Below are positions 19,146-28,457 of a stretch of DNA of 64,000 nucleotides, one piece after another (position 1 is the first letter of the stretch; every line of letters begins with the position of its first letter). Below the pieces are notes generated by a model that was not told the DNA's origin, did no database searches, and saw only the letters and a program-made list of their open reading frames with translations. Source of the stretch: Rhodospirillaceae bacterium (GTDB lineage Bacteria; Pseudomonadota; Alphaproteobacteria; Rhodospirillales; JABJKH01); assembly GCA_018660465.1 (NCBI GenBank), contig JABJKH010000008.1, positions 1 through 64,000 of the forward strand, in the 5' to 3' direction. The position numbers and the translations under genes were made by a program.

Positions 19146-20017
19146 ATCACAAACCACAAAAGCGCTGGCAAGGTCGCGAATGTCAGTAGGGTTGAGATCA
19201 TGGTTAGACTTGCGACGTCTTCTGGGTCCTGTTTAAAGGTCACCGCGAATAGATAGCTGAAGACCGCCACAGGCATGGAAGATTGTAATATCACGACGCC
19301 CTTAGCCATTCCTTCAAGCCCCATGAGTTCTGCAACCAAAATGCCCACCACAAAGCCTGATGCCAATCGAAACACTGAAAGTGGCAAGGCCCGCTTGAGG
19401 CTGCCCATTTTGATTTGACCCAAGGTAATCCCCAATGTGATCAGAAGCAGCGGGATGGTGATGCCGCCCAAAAGCTTGGTGGTTTCTAAAATCCATTTTG
19501 GTGGCGTCATATCACCGCTCATAAACACCAACGCCACGGCAACGGCATAGAGGATCGGCTGGCGTACGGCGACTTTGAACGTCATTGATCCAGCCGCGAT
19601 TCCCAGCCCCAACGTAAACTGTGCAATCGCGATGATGGAAAATAGGGCGATGGCCAGGGCCAATCCTTTTTCACCAAACGCAAACAGCGCCAACGGCAAA
19701 CCCATATTCCCCATATTCGGCAGGATCAACGCAGGCAAAAATGACCGTTGGGGCAACCTAACCATCGCCAGCATTGCCCAACTCACCGCCAATGCCCCCG
19801 CCAACACGGCCAGAGCGGCGATGGCCATCTCGCCAAAAGCGGCCGGATCGAGGTTGATTGCTGTCAGGGTATAAAACACCAAGCACGGTGTGCCGATATT
19901 AAGCACCAGGGCGCTAGCCAGTGTCGTATCAGAGGGTAAGCCCGCCTTTATCCAGCCATACCCAATCGCCGTACAAATAAATACGGGGGCGACGATCTCA
20001 AGTAATTGAAGCAGCAT
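19142..20017 (-). CDS. AEC family transporter
   Basis: Auxin-efflux-carrier-type permease (291 aa) with about ten hydrophobic helices in two halves. The N-terminal motif GYGWIKAGLPSDTTLASALVLNIGTPCLVF fits AEC/MdcF-like carriers, as do the charge-poor helices with LPNMGNMGLPLALFAFG. Family members export dicarboxylates such as malonate or malate; the substrate here is not predictable. Its end overlaps the convergent oxidoreductase gene by 4 bp. Confidence 0.82.
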   Translation of the reverse strand: MLLQLLEIVAPVFICTAIGYGWIKAGLPSDTTLASALVLNIGTPCLVFYTLTAINLDPAAFGEMAIAALAVLAGALAVSWAMLAMVRLPQRSFLPALILPNMGNMGLPLALFAFGEKGLALAIALFSIIAIAQFTLGLGIAAGSMTFKVAVRQPILYAVAVALVFMSGDMTPPKWILETTKLLGGITIPLLLITLGITLGQIKMGSLKRALPLSVFRLASGFVVGILVAELMGLEGMAKGVVILQSSMPVAVFSYLFAVTFKQDPEDVASLTMISTLLTFATLPALLWFVI

Positions 20018-20041
20018 GGCCGGAAGTCTTTTTCGTGGTCG

Positions 20042-20932
20042 TTAAAAAAAGTTCCTGGAAACAATCCAGATAAAGGCCAGACCAATCACCGTAAATAACG
20101 AGCCAATCAGCATCTCTACCTTACGGGTGGCGATCAGACCCTGAAGCCGGGGGCCAATTTGCCCACCGATGATCACGGCAGGCACCGTATAGCAAATTAG
20201 GTTCCAGGGCACCGCATTAATCCCACCTTCCTGTATCATCTTGGAAAACTGCGTAAACGACGCGCTCATCACGGTGATGATCACCACCAAGATGGACGTC
20301 GCCGCCGCAACAGGAATATGAACCCGATACCGACGCGCCAATAGGGGAAGCGTAACTTCTCCAATCCCAACCCCAAGCACACCTGTTAACAGTCCACCAA
20401 GTCCGATTAGTGCTCCGCCCTTGCGTGGCCAATGGAAGTGATAGTTGTAGGTGTTGTTATCCCGGTCCGTTACCGAACGTTTTTCAATGGGATACGACGT
20501 ATTGTAATGGATCGCGCCGTCTTCGCCGATATGTTCTTCGTCAACAGAGTGGCCCTTTAACAGAACATAGGCCAGGATCAACATCAGCAGTCCATAGCCT
20601 AATTTCAAAAGTTCTTCGTTAATCACGAATGCCAGCAAAGCCCCGGCGATGCCACACGGCACAGCAAAAACCAGAAATGACTTCGCCATACCGTAATCAA
20701 TTAAACGGCGACGGCGATAGCCGACAAAACCCGATGCGAACCCGAATGTTTCGGTAAACAACGCGACGGCTATGGACGCGACCATGGGCTGAACGTACTC
20801 AGGCCCAAGAATTGGGAAAATAATTGCAAAAATCGGAATAAAATAAGCTGCGCCCCCAATTCCGCTCAACATCGCGATTGTCGCGACACATATCGAAATC
20901 GGAAACATGAACCAATATTGGACCCAATCCAT
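20042..20932 (-). CDS. TauE/SafE family sulfite exporter-like permease
   Basis: Inner-membrane permease (296 aa) of the TauE/SafE family. The glycine-rich first helix (AMLSGIGGAAYFIPIF) and its counterpart in the second half (GLGGLLTGVLGVGIGEVTLPLL) are the family's repeated signatures. A hydrophilic stretch of about 50 residues (around 128-170) lies between the halves and contains several acidic and aromatic residues. Members export sulfite, sulfoacetate or related organic anions. It lies 24 bp upstream of the AEC gene on the same strand and may be co-transcribed. Confidence 0.82.
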   Translation of the reverse strand: MDWVQYWFMFPISICVATIAMLSGIGGAAYFIPIFAIIFPILGPEYVQPMVASIAVALFTETFGFASGFVGYRRRRLIDYGMAKSFLVFAVPCGIAGALLAFVINEELLKLGYGLLMLILAYVLLKGHSVDEEHIGEDGAIHYNTSYPIEKRSVTDRDNNTYNYHFHWPRKGGALIGLGGLLTGVLGVGIGEVTLPLLARRYRVHIPVAAATSILVVIITVMSASFTQFSKMIQEGGINAVPWNLICYTVPAVIIGGQIGPRLQGLIATRKVEMLIGSLFTVIGLAFIWIVSRNFF

Positions 20933-21316
20933 AAACAGAACCCCTATTTGAGTGGATCACCGCGTCCCCGGAGAAATACGAGGAAAAACAACCGCACGGC
21001 AGATTTTGAATAAACACCAATTTCACGAACCGGTGGAGTTATTAACAGAAGCAAGCTATCCCTAGCAAACGCTTCTAATTAATCAAAATAAGTCTGGCAA
21101 TTCACATTGTCGTGGCTACTTTCATATATGGTTAGCAATCTGTTAATATCCGTTGGTGTAGATAGGACATAGAGCTAACTTGGAAAATTATTTTATTTCT
21201 TAGGGAGAATTGGCGTAAGATACGCGTGCTGCGGTCCAAATCTAGGGAAGCATATTCCTTCATTGGGTTCGCATGAGTACTATCTTATGCTTAGTTGGGC
21301 GTACGAGTGCTGATAA
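20933..21316. other. Intergenic region between divergent genes
   Basis: 384 bp between the TauE-like permease and an unrecognised protein gene. AT-rich in the middle (about 21040-21215). It presumably carries both promoters, but I see no convincing operator, RNA gene or terminator. Confidence 0.6.
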
Positions 21317-22660
21317 ATGGCTGAACAGGCAAGCTTTCCATACTGGCAAAAGCGTATTTCGGAAACCCCGGATGCGGAGAACTTGTCCGCGACCGTGCAG
21401 GATGCCGTTCAAGCTATGCTGGCCGAGCATAAAGTAGGCGATCAGGCGTGCGCTGACTTGTCCGGGATGATCATCGCATTCATCAATAAAAAGTCAGAGT
21501 TATCTGATAAAAAAATCCGTGCGACCAAGGCCTTAACGCCATTTTCGCTCCTTCCGAAACCGAAAGCTGGTGCAGCGGCGGGTGCAGGTGCTGCGATGGC
21601 TGCGGCTGCGGCGGCCGCGGTCACTGAGCCAGCGGCAGATCCTGAACCTAAGCCAGAAGCAGCGGCCCCTGCCCCTGCTGCAAAACCAGAGCCAAAGCCT
21701 GAAGCTGATGACCCCGCCCCACCACAAACCGAACCAGAGGAAGCGAAGGAGGAGGCTCCCGCTGAACAACAGGTAGCTGCGGGTCCAGGATTTGAAGAGC
21801 TTCTGATCAAATATCTGGCCAAGCATATTCTCCTACGCTTAAAACCGTTTCAATTGCCGGATTCAGGTAGCGAACCACAGCCCTATATATTCTCGGAGAA
21901 ATTTGCCAATCGATTTAGTGATGCAATTCAGAAATATATCGGCCCCGAAGTAATAAAAAATCGTCGCATTCGTAATATGGGAACGTCGGTTAACCCAGCC
22001 GAACTAAACGACGCGTATTTTGAATATCAATTTTCCCTCTCTGAAAAAGAAAATACCGTCCGCACCTTGTGGTTAGAACTCATGAATACGACCCAGGGAA
22101 CGGTCCGAATGGAACAGAAATCCCGTAAAAAGAAGAAGAAAGGCAAGGATGCCAAGGGAGAAAAGAAGGGCTTCCTCGCGAAACTTGGTTTGAAAAAATC
22201 AGAAGAACCAGCAGTCGGTGGCGCGACGGGCCCAAAAGTTGAGTGGCCGATGAAATTTTGGGATGCCGTGACCAAACCCGCGAAAGAAGATAATTACAGC
22301 CCACCGAAACTGGATGATTTTGGCCTTTTCCAAGTCCTCTTCGATTACAAACTTGATGACGTTAAAAACAGCCTTCAGGCCACAGCCCAGATTATGGATG
22401 AGGAATACCAGTCTGGAGAGCCTGGTGCGACACGGCGATTCATCTGTGATCGGGTCGATATGTATCCAGATTATTGCGGTGAACTAATTGCCTTATGGGC
22501 CTACTACGCCCATCCTGCGGAATACATAAAACAAGTTCATAAATCGTTTGTCGCAAGCCAAGGCCGTTCCGATGGTGAACGTAAGGCGCGCCTAATATTC
22601 TATCTGCGTTGGACTGAGAACCCGATTGGCAAAGACGAAGAAGTCCCTGTCGAGGAATAG
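21317..22660 (+). CDS. Unrecognised protein with Ala/Pro/Glu-rich linker
   Basis: 447 aa, no family recognised. Residues 1-75 are a compact helical N-terminal region. Residues ~82-155 are a low-complexity Ala/Pro/Glu linker with repeated PEPKPEA-like units. Residues ~160-265 form a mixed domain starting FEELLIKYLAKHILLRLKPF. A Lys-rich stretch (SRKKKKKGKDAKGEKKG, ~270-290) follows, then a C-terminal helical domain with FWDAVTKPAKEDNY, a DRVDMYPDYCGELIALWAYYAHPAEYI stretch and YLRWTENP. No signal peptide or membrane helix, so probably cytoplasmic. ATG start with a weak ribosome binding site. The linker may tether two folded domains. Confidence 0.7.
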   Translation: MAEQASFPYWQKRISETPDAENLSATVQDAVQAMLAEHKVGDQACADLSGMIIAFINKKSELSDKKIRATKALTPFSLLPKPKAGAAAGAGAAMAAAAAAAVTEPAADPEPKPEAAAPAPAAKPEPKPEADDPAPPQTEPEEAKEEAPAEQQVAAGPGFEELLIKYLAKHILLRLKPFQLPDSGSEPQPYIFSEKFANRFSDAIQKYIGPEVIKNRRIRNMGTSVNPAELNDAYFEYQFSLSEKENTVRTLWLELMNTTQGTVRMEQKSRKKKKKGKDAKGEKKGFLAKLGLKKSEEPAVGGATGPKVEWPMKFWDAVTKPAKEDNYSPPKLDDFGLFQVLFDYKLDDVKNSLQATAQIMDEEYQSGEPGATRRFICDRVDMYPDYCGELIALWAYYAHPAEYIKQVHKSFVASQGRSDGERKARLIFYLRWTENPIGKDEEVPVEE

Positions 22661-22664
22661 ACCG

Positions 22665-23903
22665 CTAGGCAATGAGTATTGCCCGAAAATCATTTACATT
22701 GGTTTGGGTCGGACCGGTTATCACCAAATCTCCCAACGCATCGAAGAACCCATACGCATCATTGTTGGCCAGCATGGCCACGGCATCCAATCCCAAATTC
22801 TTAGCCCGAGCCAGCGTATCTGGGCGAAGGATCGCACCTGCGTTGTCTTCACTGCCATCTATGCCGTCTGTATCGCACGCAATGGCCCAAATCCCAGGAT
22901 GCCCGTCCAATTCAATCGCTAAGGACAGCAAATACTCGGCATTGCGCCCTCCCCGACCTGTGCCGGTTAATGTCACTGTGGTTTCCCCACCTGAAATTAA
23001 GACTCGTTTTTCCTGCCCAGATTGCAGCGCCTGATGAGCGTGATCGCCCGCAACTTCTCGGGCCTCGCCCTCTATATCGTCACCCAATACAACCGCCCTA
23101 ACGCCTTCTTTCTCGGCATATTTTGCGGCCGCTTGCAGCGCCTCAGCAGGTGTGGAGATCAGGGCGAACGACGATTTCGATAGGCCCGAATCACCAGGTT
23201 TCGGCGTTTCCATGGCCGGGTTGTTCAGGCAATCCATAACAGTCGGGGAAACCTCCAGCTTATACTTATCCACAACGGCTCTTGCGTCGGCCAAGGTCGT
23301 TGGGTCGGCGACAGTTGGCCCGGAAGCGATTACCGCCGGATCATCGCCAGGAACATCGGAAATTGCCAAGGTCACAACGGTCGCCGGATGGGCCGCCACC
23401 GCCAATCGTCCGCCTTTTACCGCAGACAAATGCTTACGAACGCAATTCATTTCCGAAATATTGGCCCCAGAGCGCAGCAATGCCCGGTTCACCGCTTGTT
23501 TTTCATACAGGGTCAATCCAGGTGCAGGTAATGAAAACAGCGCAGACCCCCCGCCAGAGCATAGACACAGAACCAGATCATCACTGCTAAGACCTTGAAC
23601 TCGGCTGAATATCTCTTCCGCGGCTTCATTGCCTGCGGCGTCAGGCAAGGGGTGCCCAGCCTCCACCACACGAATGTTCTGACAATCCATCCCGTGCTCA
23701 TATCGCGTGACCACAAGCCCAGTTAGGTTCCCGCTCCAGTGTTCTTCAACTGCCCGCGCCATGGAGGCCGCAGCTTTTCCAAAACCGATAACGACAGTTT
23801 TGCCTTTCGGTGCAGGCGGCAAATGGCCTTGGATCACCTTTAAAGGGTCAGCGGCCGCAACCGCCTGCTCAAACAAAGACTTCAAAAACGTTTCATTCAT
23901 CAT
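22665..23903 (-). CDS. Glycerate kinase type 2 (MOFRL family)
   Basis: GckA/TtuD-like glycerate 2-kinase (412 aa) phosphorylating D-glycerate to 2-phosphoglycerate in serine-cycle, glyoxylate or tartrate metabolism. Motifs: VIGFGKAAASMARAVE near residue 38, the glycine-rich loop LCSGGGSALFSLPAPG near 115-130, MNCVRKHLSAVKGGRLA, and the C-terminal MOFRL region with ISGGETTVTLTGTGRGGRNAEY. Normal family length. Convergent with the unrecognised protein at 21.3-22.7 kb with only 4 bp between. Confidence 0.88.
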   Translation of the reverse strand: MMNETFLKSLFEQAVAAADPLKVIQGHLPPAPKGKTVVIGFGKAAASMARAVEEHWSGNLTGLVVTRYEHGMDCQNIRVVEAGHPLPDAAGNEAAEEIFSRVQGLSSDDLVLCLCSGGGSALFSLPAPGLTLYEKQAVNRALLRSGANISEMNCVRKHLSAVKGGRLAVAAHPATVVTLAISDVPGDDPAVIASGPTVADPTTLADARAVVDKYKLEVSPTVMDCLNNPAMETPKPGDSGLSKSSFALISTPAEALQAAAKYAEKEGVRAVVLGDDIEGEAREVAGDHAHQALQSGQEKRVLISGGETTVTLTGTGRGGRNAEYLLSLAIELDGHPGIWAIACDTDGIDGSEDNAGAILRPDTLARAKNLGLDAVAMLANNDAYGFFDALGDLVITGPTQTNVNDFRAILIA

Positions 23904-24066
23904 GAATACTTATTATTTTTAGACCTTGGTCATTTTAAACCTTGGACACCGAATTTAACGGAGAATAAAGGGCTAATGGTATAAATCTAACATATAATTT
24001 ATCCGATTTTCGGGCCGGTGTCGGTATGATAGACTGGTTACGTTCGTGATCTGAGGGCAGTAAAGA

Positions 24067-24570
24067 ATGCTGAAATTCGTTTCAAAAGCGCTGATGTCTG
24101 TGGTGCTGGATAAGAACGCCCGCAAAAAGTTAGAGGGCCGCAGCGCGTCCAAAAAGAAAAAAGTCGTAAAAAAGCAGGTTCGGGTGGAAAAAACCATCGT
24201 TCACAGCTCCGGTGCGGCGGATCCGTTAGCAGAAGACGCCCAGGCGATTATGGAAGTCCTCGCCGAAGCCCGCCAAATGATTGCCCCGGGCGATAACCTG
24301 GAGCCATCGGAACCTGACAAACTACGGCACCAACTGCAGCAACGCCGAACCGGCACCCACCAAGCCCTGGACCAAGCGCTGGATTCATTATCGACGCGGA
24401 AAAAAAGTATGACACCGGAGCGGCAAGCGCTGATAAATGGCGCCGTGGCTTTAACCAAAATGAAGGCCAACGTTTTAGACGACTTGGCACCGGAACAGCG
24501 TGAAAAGCTCCAAGCCATGGCAGTAGCGACCTTCGCCGGTCAAATGGCCCCACCCAAGGGCCGGAAATAA
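24067..24570 (+). CDS. Unrecognised small basic helical protein
   Basis: 167 aa, no family recognised. Residues 1-45 are strongly basic (KSRxxKKKKVVKK-type runs); residues 50-160 are predicted helical with heptad-like Leu/Ala spacing and many Gln/Arg (DKLRHQLQQRRTGTHQAL). No signal peptide or membrane segment. GAGGG about 10 bases before the ATG supports the start. meaB follows after about 20 bp and could be in the same transcript, but nothing in the sequence ties the functions together. Confidence 0.65.
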   Translation: MLKFVSKALMSVVLDKNARKKLEGRSASKKKKVVKKQVRVEKTIVHSSGAADPLAEDAQAIMEVLAEARQMIAPGDNLEPSEPDKLRHQLQQRRTGTHQALDQALDSLSTRKKSMTPERQALINGAVALTKMKANVLDDLAPEQREKLQAMAVATFAGQMAPPKGRK

Positions 24571-24589
24571 GCAGTGAACGGCGATTAGC

Positions 24590-25624
24590 TTGCCAAAAAC
24601 CCCGCCAAGAATTTCACCAGAAACCAAAGCTTTAGCCAGCAGCGTAATGGCTGGCGATGTCCGTGCTTTGGGCAAAGCCATCACCCTTATTGAATCCAGC
24701 CGCAGCGACCACAGGGAAACCGCGATCGGACTTATTGAAAGACTATTACCCCACGCTGGAAACGCCATTCGCGTAGGGCTTACAGGCATTCCGGGAGTCG
24801 GTAAATCTACCTTCATCGAAGCTCTGGGGCTGCAATTAATCGACCAAGGCCACAGGGTCGCCGTATTGGCTATTGATCCCACCAGCAACCGATCAGGCGG
24901 TTCTATTCTAGGTGACAAAACGCGTATGGAAAATTTATCTCGCCATGAAGATGCCTTCATCCGCCCTTCCCCCTCACGTGGCACTCTTGGCGGTGTGACA
25001 CGCCGCACCCGCGAGGCAATACTTTGCGTTGAAGCCGCTGGATTCGACGTGGTGATTGTGGAGACCGTTGGCGTCGGCCAATCTGAAGTTTCTGTTGCCG
25101 ATTTGGTCGATGTGTTTGTCTTGCTGTTGGCACCTGCGGGTGGTGATGAACTGCAAGGTTTGAAGAAAGGCATTATCGAAGTAGCTGATATTGTCGTTGT
25201 GAATAAGAACGATGGTAGCCTGACCCATGACGCGGAACGAACCCGCCACGACTACGCCCAGGCCCTGAGCCTATTGCAGCCCTTGTCCCCGGTTTGGATG
25301 CCGGAAGTTTTAAAATGCTCGGCACGGGCCCCTGATGGTATTGACGAAGTCTGGGACTCGATTAAACGCTGCCAAAATGCGCGCCAATCCTCGGGAGAAA
25401 TTGTAGAGCGACGCAACGCACAGGCCTTGGCCTGGATGTGGTCTGAAGTCCAAGATTTGGCCCTTGAGCGCATCAATGGGAGCCCAAATATACGCGCCCG
25501 AGCTGTTGAACTCGAACACAGCATCACCGTCGGTGATATTTCGCCAACATCTGCCGCGAATTCATTATTTGAGACCTATTTAGAAAATCTAGAAACATCC
25601 CCCAAACAATCGAAAAACAAATAA
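24590..25624 (+). CDS. meaB: Methylmalonyl-CoA mutase-associated GTPase MeaB
   Basis: G3E-type P-loop GTPase (ArgK/MeaB) that protects and reactivates cobalamin-dependent methylmalonyl-CoA mutase. 344 aa with Walker A GIPGVGKST at residues ~66-74, the DPTSNRSGGSILGDKTRM switch region, VETVGVGQSE, and the base-recognition NKND. It starts with TTG at 24590 (MPKTPPRISPETKALA); no in-frame ATG lies nearby. The mutase genes themselves are not in the window. Family call confident. Confidence 0.92.
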   Translation: MPKTPPRISPETKALASSVMAGDVRALGKAITLIESSRSDHRETAIGLIERLLPHAGNAIRVGLTGIPGVGKSTFIEALGLQLIDQGHRVAVLAIDPTSNRSGGSILGDKTRMENLSRHEDAFIRPSPSRGTLGGVTRRTREAILCVEAAGFDVVIVETVGVGQSEVSVADLVDVFVLLLAPAGGDELQGLKKGIIEVADIVVVNKNDGSLTHDAERTRHDYAQALSLLQPLSPVWMPEVLKCSARAPDGIDEVWDSIKRCQNARQSSGEIVERRNAQALAWMWSEVQDLALERINGSPNIRARAVELEHSITVGDISPTSAANSLFETYLENLETSPKQSKNK

Positions 25625-25773
25625 AATCCCTAATTCTCAATCATTTAGACAATTTTAACCTCTATCGTTAACCATAGACGTGTTATGGAGTCTGGGATTT
25701 ACTAGATAGTTGCGTTAGGATTGGTCTAGCTTTCTTGTACAGGAAAGCGTCTGAGTAGGGATTGGTGCGCGGT

Positions 25774-26301
25774 ATGCCGGCCACAAGTAAAGACTTAAAT
25801 GCTGAATTGGTTAGCCTGTTTTCTTATGTAACGCGGCTGCGCCAAGAAATTGCATCGATTAACCGTGGCCAAGGCGGAACCGAACAATTTAAGTCCATGA
25901 GCGATCAATTGGATGCAATCGTCGAAGCGACGGAAGAAGCGACTAACACCATCATGGAATCCATGGAAGGCAACGAAAACGCCGTAACAGAACTTCGCAA
26001 ATCCATTACCGATCCGGAGCAAGTCAAATATCTAGATCAAATTGTCGATAATGGCAGCAACGTCTTTCAGGCTTGTGCTTTTCAAGACATCACCGGCCAA
26101 CGGGTCTCAAAAATCGTCAAATCGGTGATTTACGTGGAACAACGGGTTCATAACCTGGTCGACATCTGGGGTAAATCTGAGCTGGAAGAGATCGAAGTTG
26201 AAGAGCAGGAAGAAACAGAAGATGAAAAACTTCTGCGCGGACCGAAGCTTCAAGGACAAGAAGCCTTGGACCAGAACGACATCGACTCTTTGTTCGATTA
26301 G
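25774..26301 (+). CDS. cheZ: Protein phosphatase CheZ
   Basis: Chemotaxis phosphatase that dephosphorylates CheY-P at the flagellar switch. About 175 aa, shorter than the 214 aa of E. coli. The catalytic helix motif CAFQDITGQRVSKIV carries the Asp and the Gln needed for catalysis, and the C-terminal NDIDSLFD peptide matches the CheY-docking tail. The middle is a long helical hairpin with an acidic linker (VEEQEETEDEK). Start chosen at ATG 25774; in-frame TTG 25762 or GTG 25765 are possible, as AGGG lies at 25757-25760. A GCTTTC/GAAAGC hairpin lies at 25729-25748. Not next to other chemotaxis genes. Confidence 0.85.
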   Translation: MPATSKDLNAELVSLFSYVTRLRQEIASINRGQGGTEQFKSMSDQLDAIVEATEEATNTIMESMEGNENAVTELRKSITDPEQVKYLDQIVDNGSNVFQACAFQDITGQRVSKIVKSVIYVEQRVHNLVDIWGKSELEEIEVEEQEETEDEKLLRGPKLQGQEALDQNDIDSLFD

Positions 26302-26403
26302 GTAATATTTTTTCCTGCAAGCGGCCAATCATTGCTACCAAGGCGAAAAAATTTTCGCTAAACTCCCTCAAATAAATTTATATCAACCGGTTGAAGTGAT
26401 CTC

Positions 26404-26952
26404 ATGCTGCGCACAATCTTCCTCGCCTCTGCCCTCTTTCTATCAGGACTATTCATGACTCAAAACAGTTCCGCCGCCGATTTAGAAAACACCCTTTATT
26501 TGGACCTGACGTATGGACGGGTGATTATAGAGATGCGGCCCGACTTGGCGCCTAAGCATGTCAAAAGGATCAAAGAACTGGTGCGCTCGGGTTTTTATGA
26601 CGGCCTCACGTTTCATCGGGTCATTCCTGGGTTTATGGCCCAAGGTGGTGACCCCAGTGGCAATGGCACTGGCGGTTCCGGCGTCAACATACCCGCAGAA
26701 TTTTCCAGCGAGCCGCACCGCCGTGGAACCTTATCCATGGCCCGTTCGTCTGATCCGAACAGCGCCGACTCGCAATTCTTTATTGTCTTTGGACGGACAC
26801 GGCATCTGGACGGAAAATATACTGTTTGGGGACGGGTGGTGAAGGGCATGATCCACGTCGGCAAAATCAAAAAAGGCACGTCGGGCAACAATGGATCCGT
26901 GAGCGACCCCGACAAAATCGTCCGCATGCAGGTAGCCGCCGACGTCAAATAG
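26404..26952 (+). CDS. Exported cyclophilin-type peptidyl-prolyl isomerase
   Basis: 182 aa. A Sec signal peptide (residues 1-24, ending NSSAA) directs it to the periplasm, followed by a minimal cyclophilin domain: FHRVIPGFMAQGGDPSGNGTGGSG, with the catalytic Arg in FHRV, and SQFFI and HLDGKYTVWGRV. It catalyses proline cis-trans isomerisation during envelope protein folding. The chosen ATG gives a clean signal peptide. Convergent with the phosphatase gene. Close relatives exist in most proteobacteria (PpiA type). Confidence 0.9.
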   Translation: MLRTIFLASALFLSGLFMTQNSSAADLENTLYLDLTYGRVIIEMRPDLAPKHVKRIKELVRSGFYDGLTFHRVIPGFMAQGGDPSGNGTGGSGVNIPAEFSSEPHRRGTLSMARSSDPNSADSQFFIVFGRTRHLDGKYTVWGRVVKGMIHVGKIKKGTSGNNGSVSDPDKIVRMQVAADVK

Positions 26953-26957
26953 ACGTT

Positions 26958-28457
26958 CTAGAGTCTCTGGGCCCCGGGTTTACCCTGTTCAACGATAAAT
27001 GATGCTCGGGTTTTGATATCAGCTCCTGGGCTGGAGACATGATCAACAACGCGAAAATCTGTTTGCCATTTCTTGGGTGAGACTTCCGCCCGCACGTAGC
27101 CGCGTTGGTAGTTGAAAAATTTGAAATGCGGGTTCTTCTTCAACCGCTTGCGCCCCTTGCGCGTCATATCCCGACCATCACCGTTCGATGAAATCGACGT
27201 TCCGATAAATTCCGTTCCAATAATTTGTGAGTCGGAATCATCAAAGTCGGCAAGCAAATCCGCCACCCAGTTGCGATGATTGTCACCGCTTAGCACAATC
27301 GGATTTGGCACCTTATTTTCACGCAGGACATGAAACAACCGATTGCGAGACGCCTGATAGCCCGACCACTTGTCGAACATGTTATGGCCCGCAACCATAT
27401 CCGCCATGATGACCTGCTGTGCCAAGACATTCCAAATCGCACGGGTTCGCCCCAATCGTCGATAAAGCCAAGCCTCCTGAGCAGGGCCGAGGATGGTTGC
27501 CGACAGGTTTTGCATCGCCGCATTCGTTTTCGGCAGGGGCGTCCTAAATTGGCGGGTGTCGAGAACATTCATGTCCATCAAATTGCCATATACGAAGTAC
27601 CTGTAAAGCCTCATTTTTAGTCGATCCGGCTGCGACATCACGCGAAGTGGCATGTGCTCGTAATAGGCCCTGTAGGCATTTTCTCGACGCTTCGTAAAAG
27701 GAATTTCAGAGACCTTCTTACCAGGGATTAGTCCCGCATAATTATTTTCCACCTCATGATCATCCCAGGTCACGATCCAAGGGTGCGCCGCATGGCAGGC
27801 CTGTAGGTCTTGGTCCGACTTATAAAGCGCGTATCGATTGCGATAGTCATTCAACGAAAGTATTTCATCTGAATTGTGCTTTCGGGGAAAGATTGGCCAC
27901 GCGCCGTTTTCATAAATGTAATCACCTAAGAATAAGACAAAATCCAAATTTTCCCGGCTCATATGACGGTGTGCCGTGTAATATCCCTGTTCGTAATTCT
28001 GACAAGATGCAAAGGCGAAGCGTACCTGCTCTGGTTTTGAAAATGGCGACGGGGCGGTTCGGGTTCTCCCGATTGGGCTGGTAAATTTTGCAGTGTGAAA
28101 TCGATACCAATAAGAACGCCCAGGTTGCAGACCCTTAACATCCACGTGCACGCTATGAGCCCAGGCGGGATGGGCCACTGTTTTACCGGTTTGCACGATT
28201 TTTTTAAAGCCGCTGTCCGTCGCCATTTCCCAGTGAACATTTTGTGGCTTAGGCAACATGCCGCCACCGTTTAAAGGGTCAGGTGCCAACCGTGTCCACA
28301 ACACCACGCTATCGGGAAAGGGATCGCCTGATGCAACACCGAGCGTAAATGGGTAGTCACTTCCCGCTTGGGCACCCCCCATCCCACCAACCATCAAAGC
28401 AGTTGCGGCACCTGCCATGATCTGACGCCGTGTAAATGAGGAAGGATTATTCTTCAC
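26958..28457 (-). CDS. PhoD-family alkaline phosphatase D, Tat-exported
   Basis: 499-aa metallophosphoesterase. Tat motif TRRQIMAG at residues 9-16, the PhoD N-terminal domain (FTLGVASGDPFPDSVVLWTRLAP), then metal-binding motifs FASCQNY, FLGDYIYE, TWDDHEVENNYAG, ADMVAGHN and LSGDNHRNWVADL. Releases phosphate from phosphodiesters or monoesters outside the inner membrane. The start is GTG, overlapping the stop of the upstream VWA gene (TAGTG), so translation is coupled to the MoxR-VWA pair, an odd partner set. No Pho box seen. Confidence 0.88.
   Translation of the reverse strand: MKNNPSSFTRRQIMAGAATALMVGGMGGAQAGSDYPFTLGVASGDPFPDSVVLWTRLAPDPLNGGGMLPKPQNVHWEMATDSGFKKIVQTGKTVAHPAWAHSVHVDVKGLQPGRSYWYRFHTAKFTSPIGRTRTAPSPFSKPEQVRFAFASCQNYEQGYYTAHRHMSRENLDFVLFLGDYIYENGAWPIFPRKHNSDEILSLNDYRNRYALYKSDQDLQACHAAHPWIVTWDDHEVENNYAGLIPGKKVSEIPFTKRRENAYRAYYEHMPLRVMSQPDRLKMRLYRYFVYGNLMDMNVLDTRQFRTPLPKTNAAMQNLSATILGPAQEAWLYRRLGRTRAIWNVLAQQVIMADMVAGHNMFDKWSGYQASRNRLFHVLRENKVPNPIVLSGDNHRNWVADLLADFDDSDSQIIGTEFIGTSISSNGDGRDMTRKGRKRLKKNPHFKFFNYQRGYVRAEVSPKKWQTDFRVVDHVSSPGADIKTRASFIVEQGKPGAQRL

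Noticed and set aside
21533-21826. Arg-rich and Ser-rich open frames antisense to the Ala/Pro/Glu linker
   Set aside because: They are the low-complexity complement of the linker codons in the unrecognised protein gene.
26343-26358. GCGAAAA/TTTTCGC hairpin as a terminator of cheZ
   Set aside because: The loop is only two bases and no U-run follows; more likely part of the AT-rich promoter region of the cyclophilin gene.
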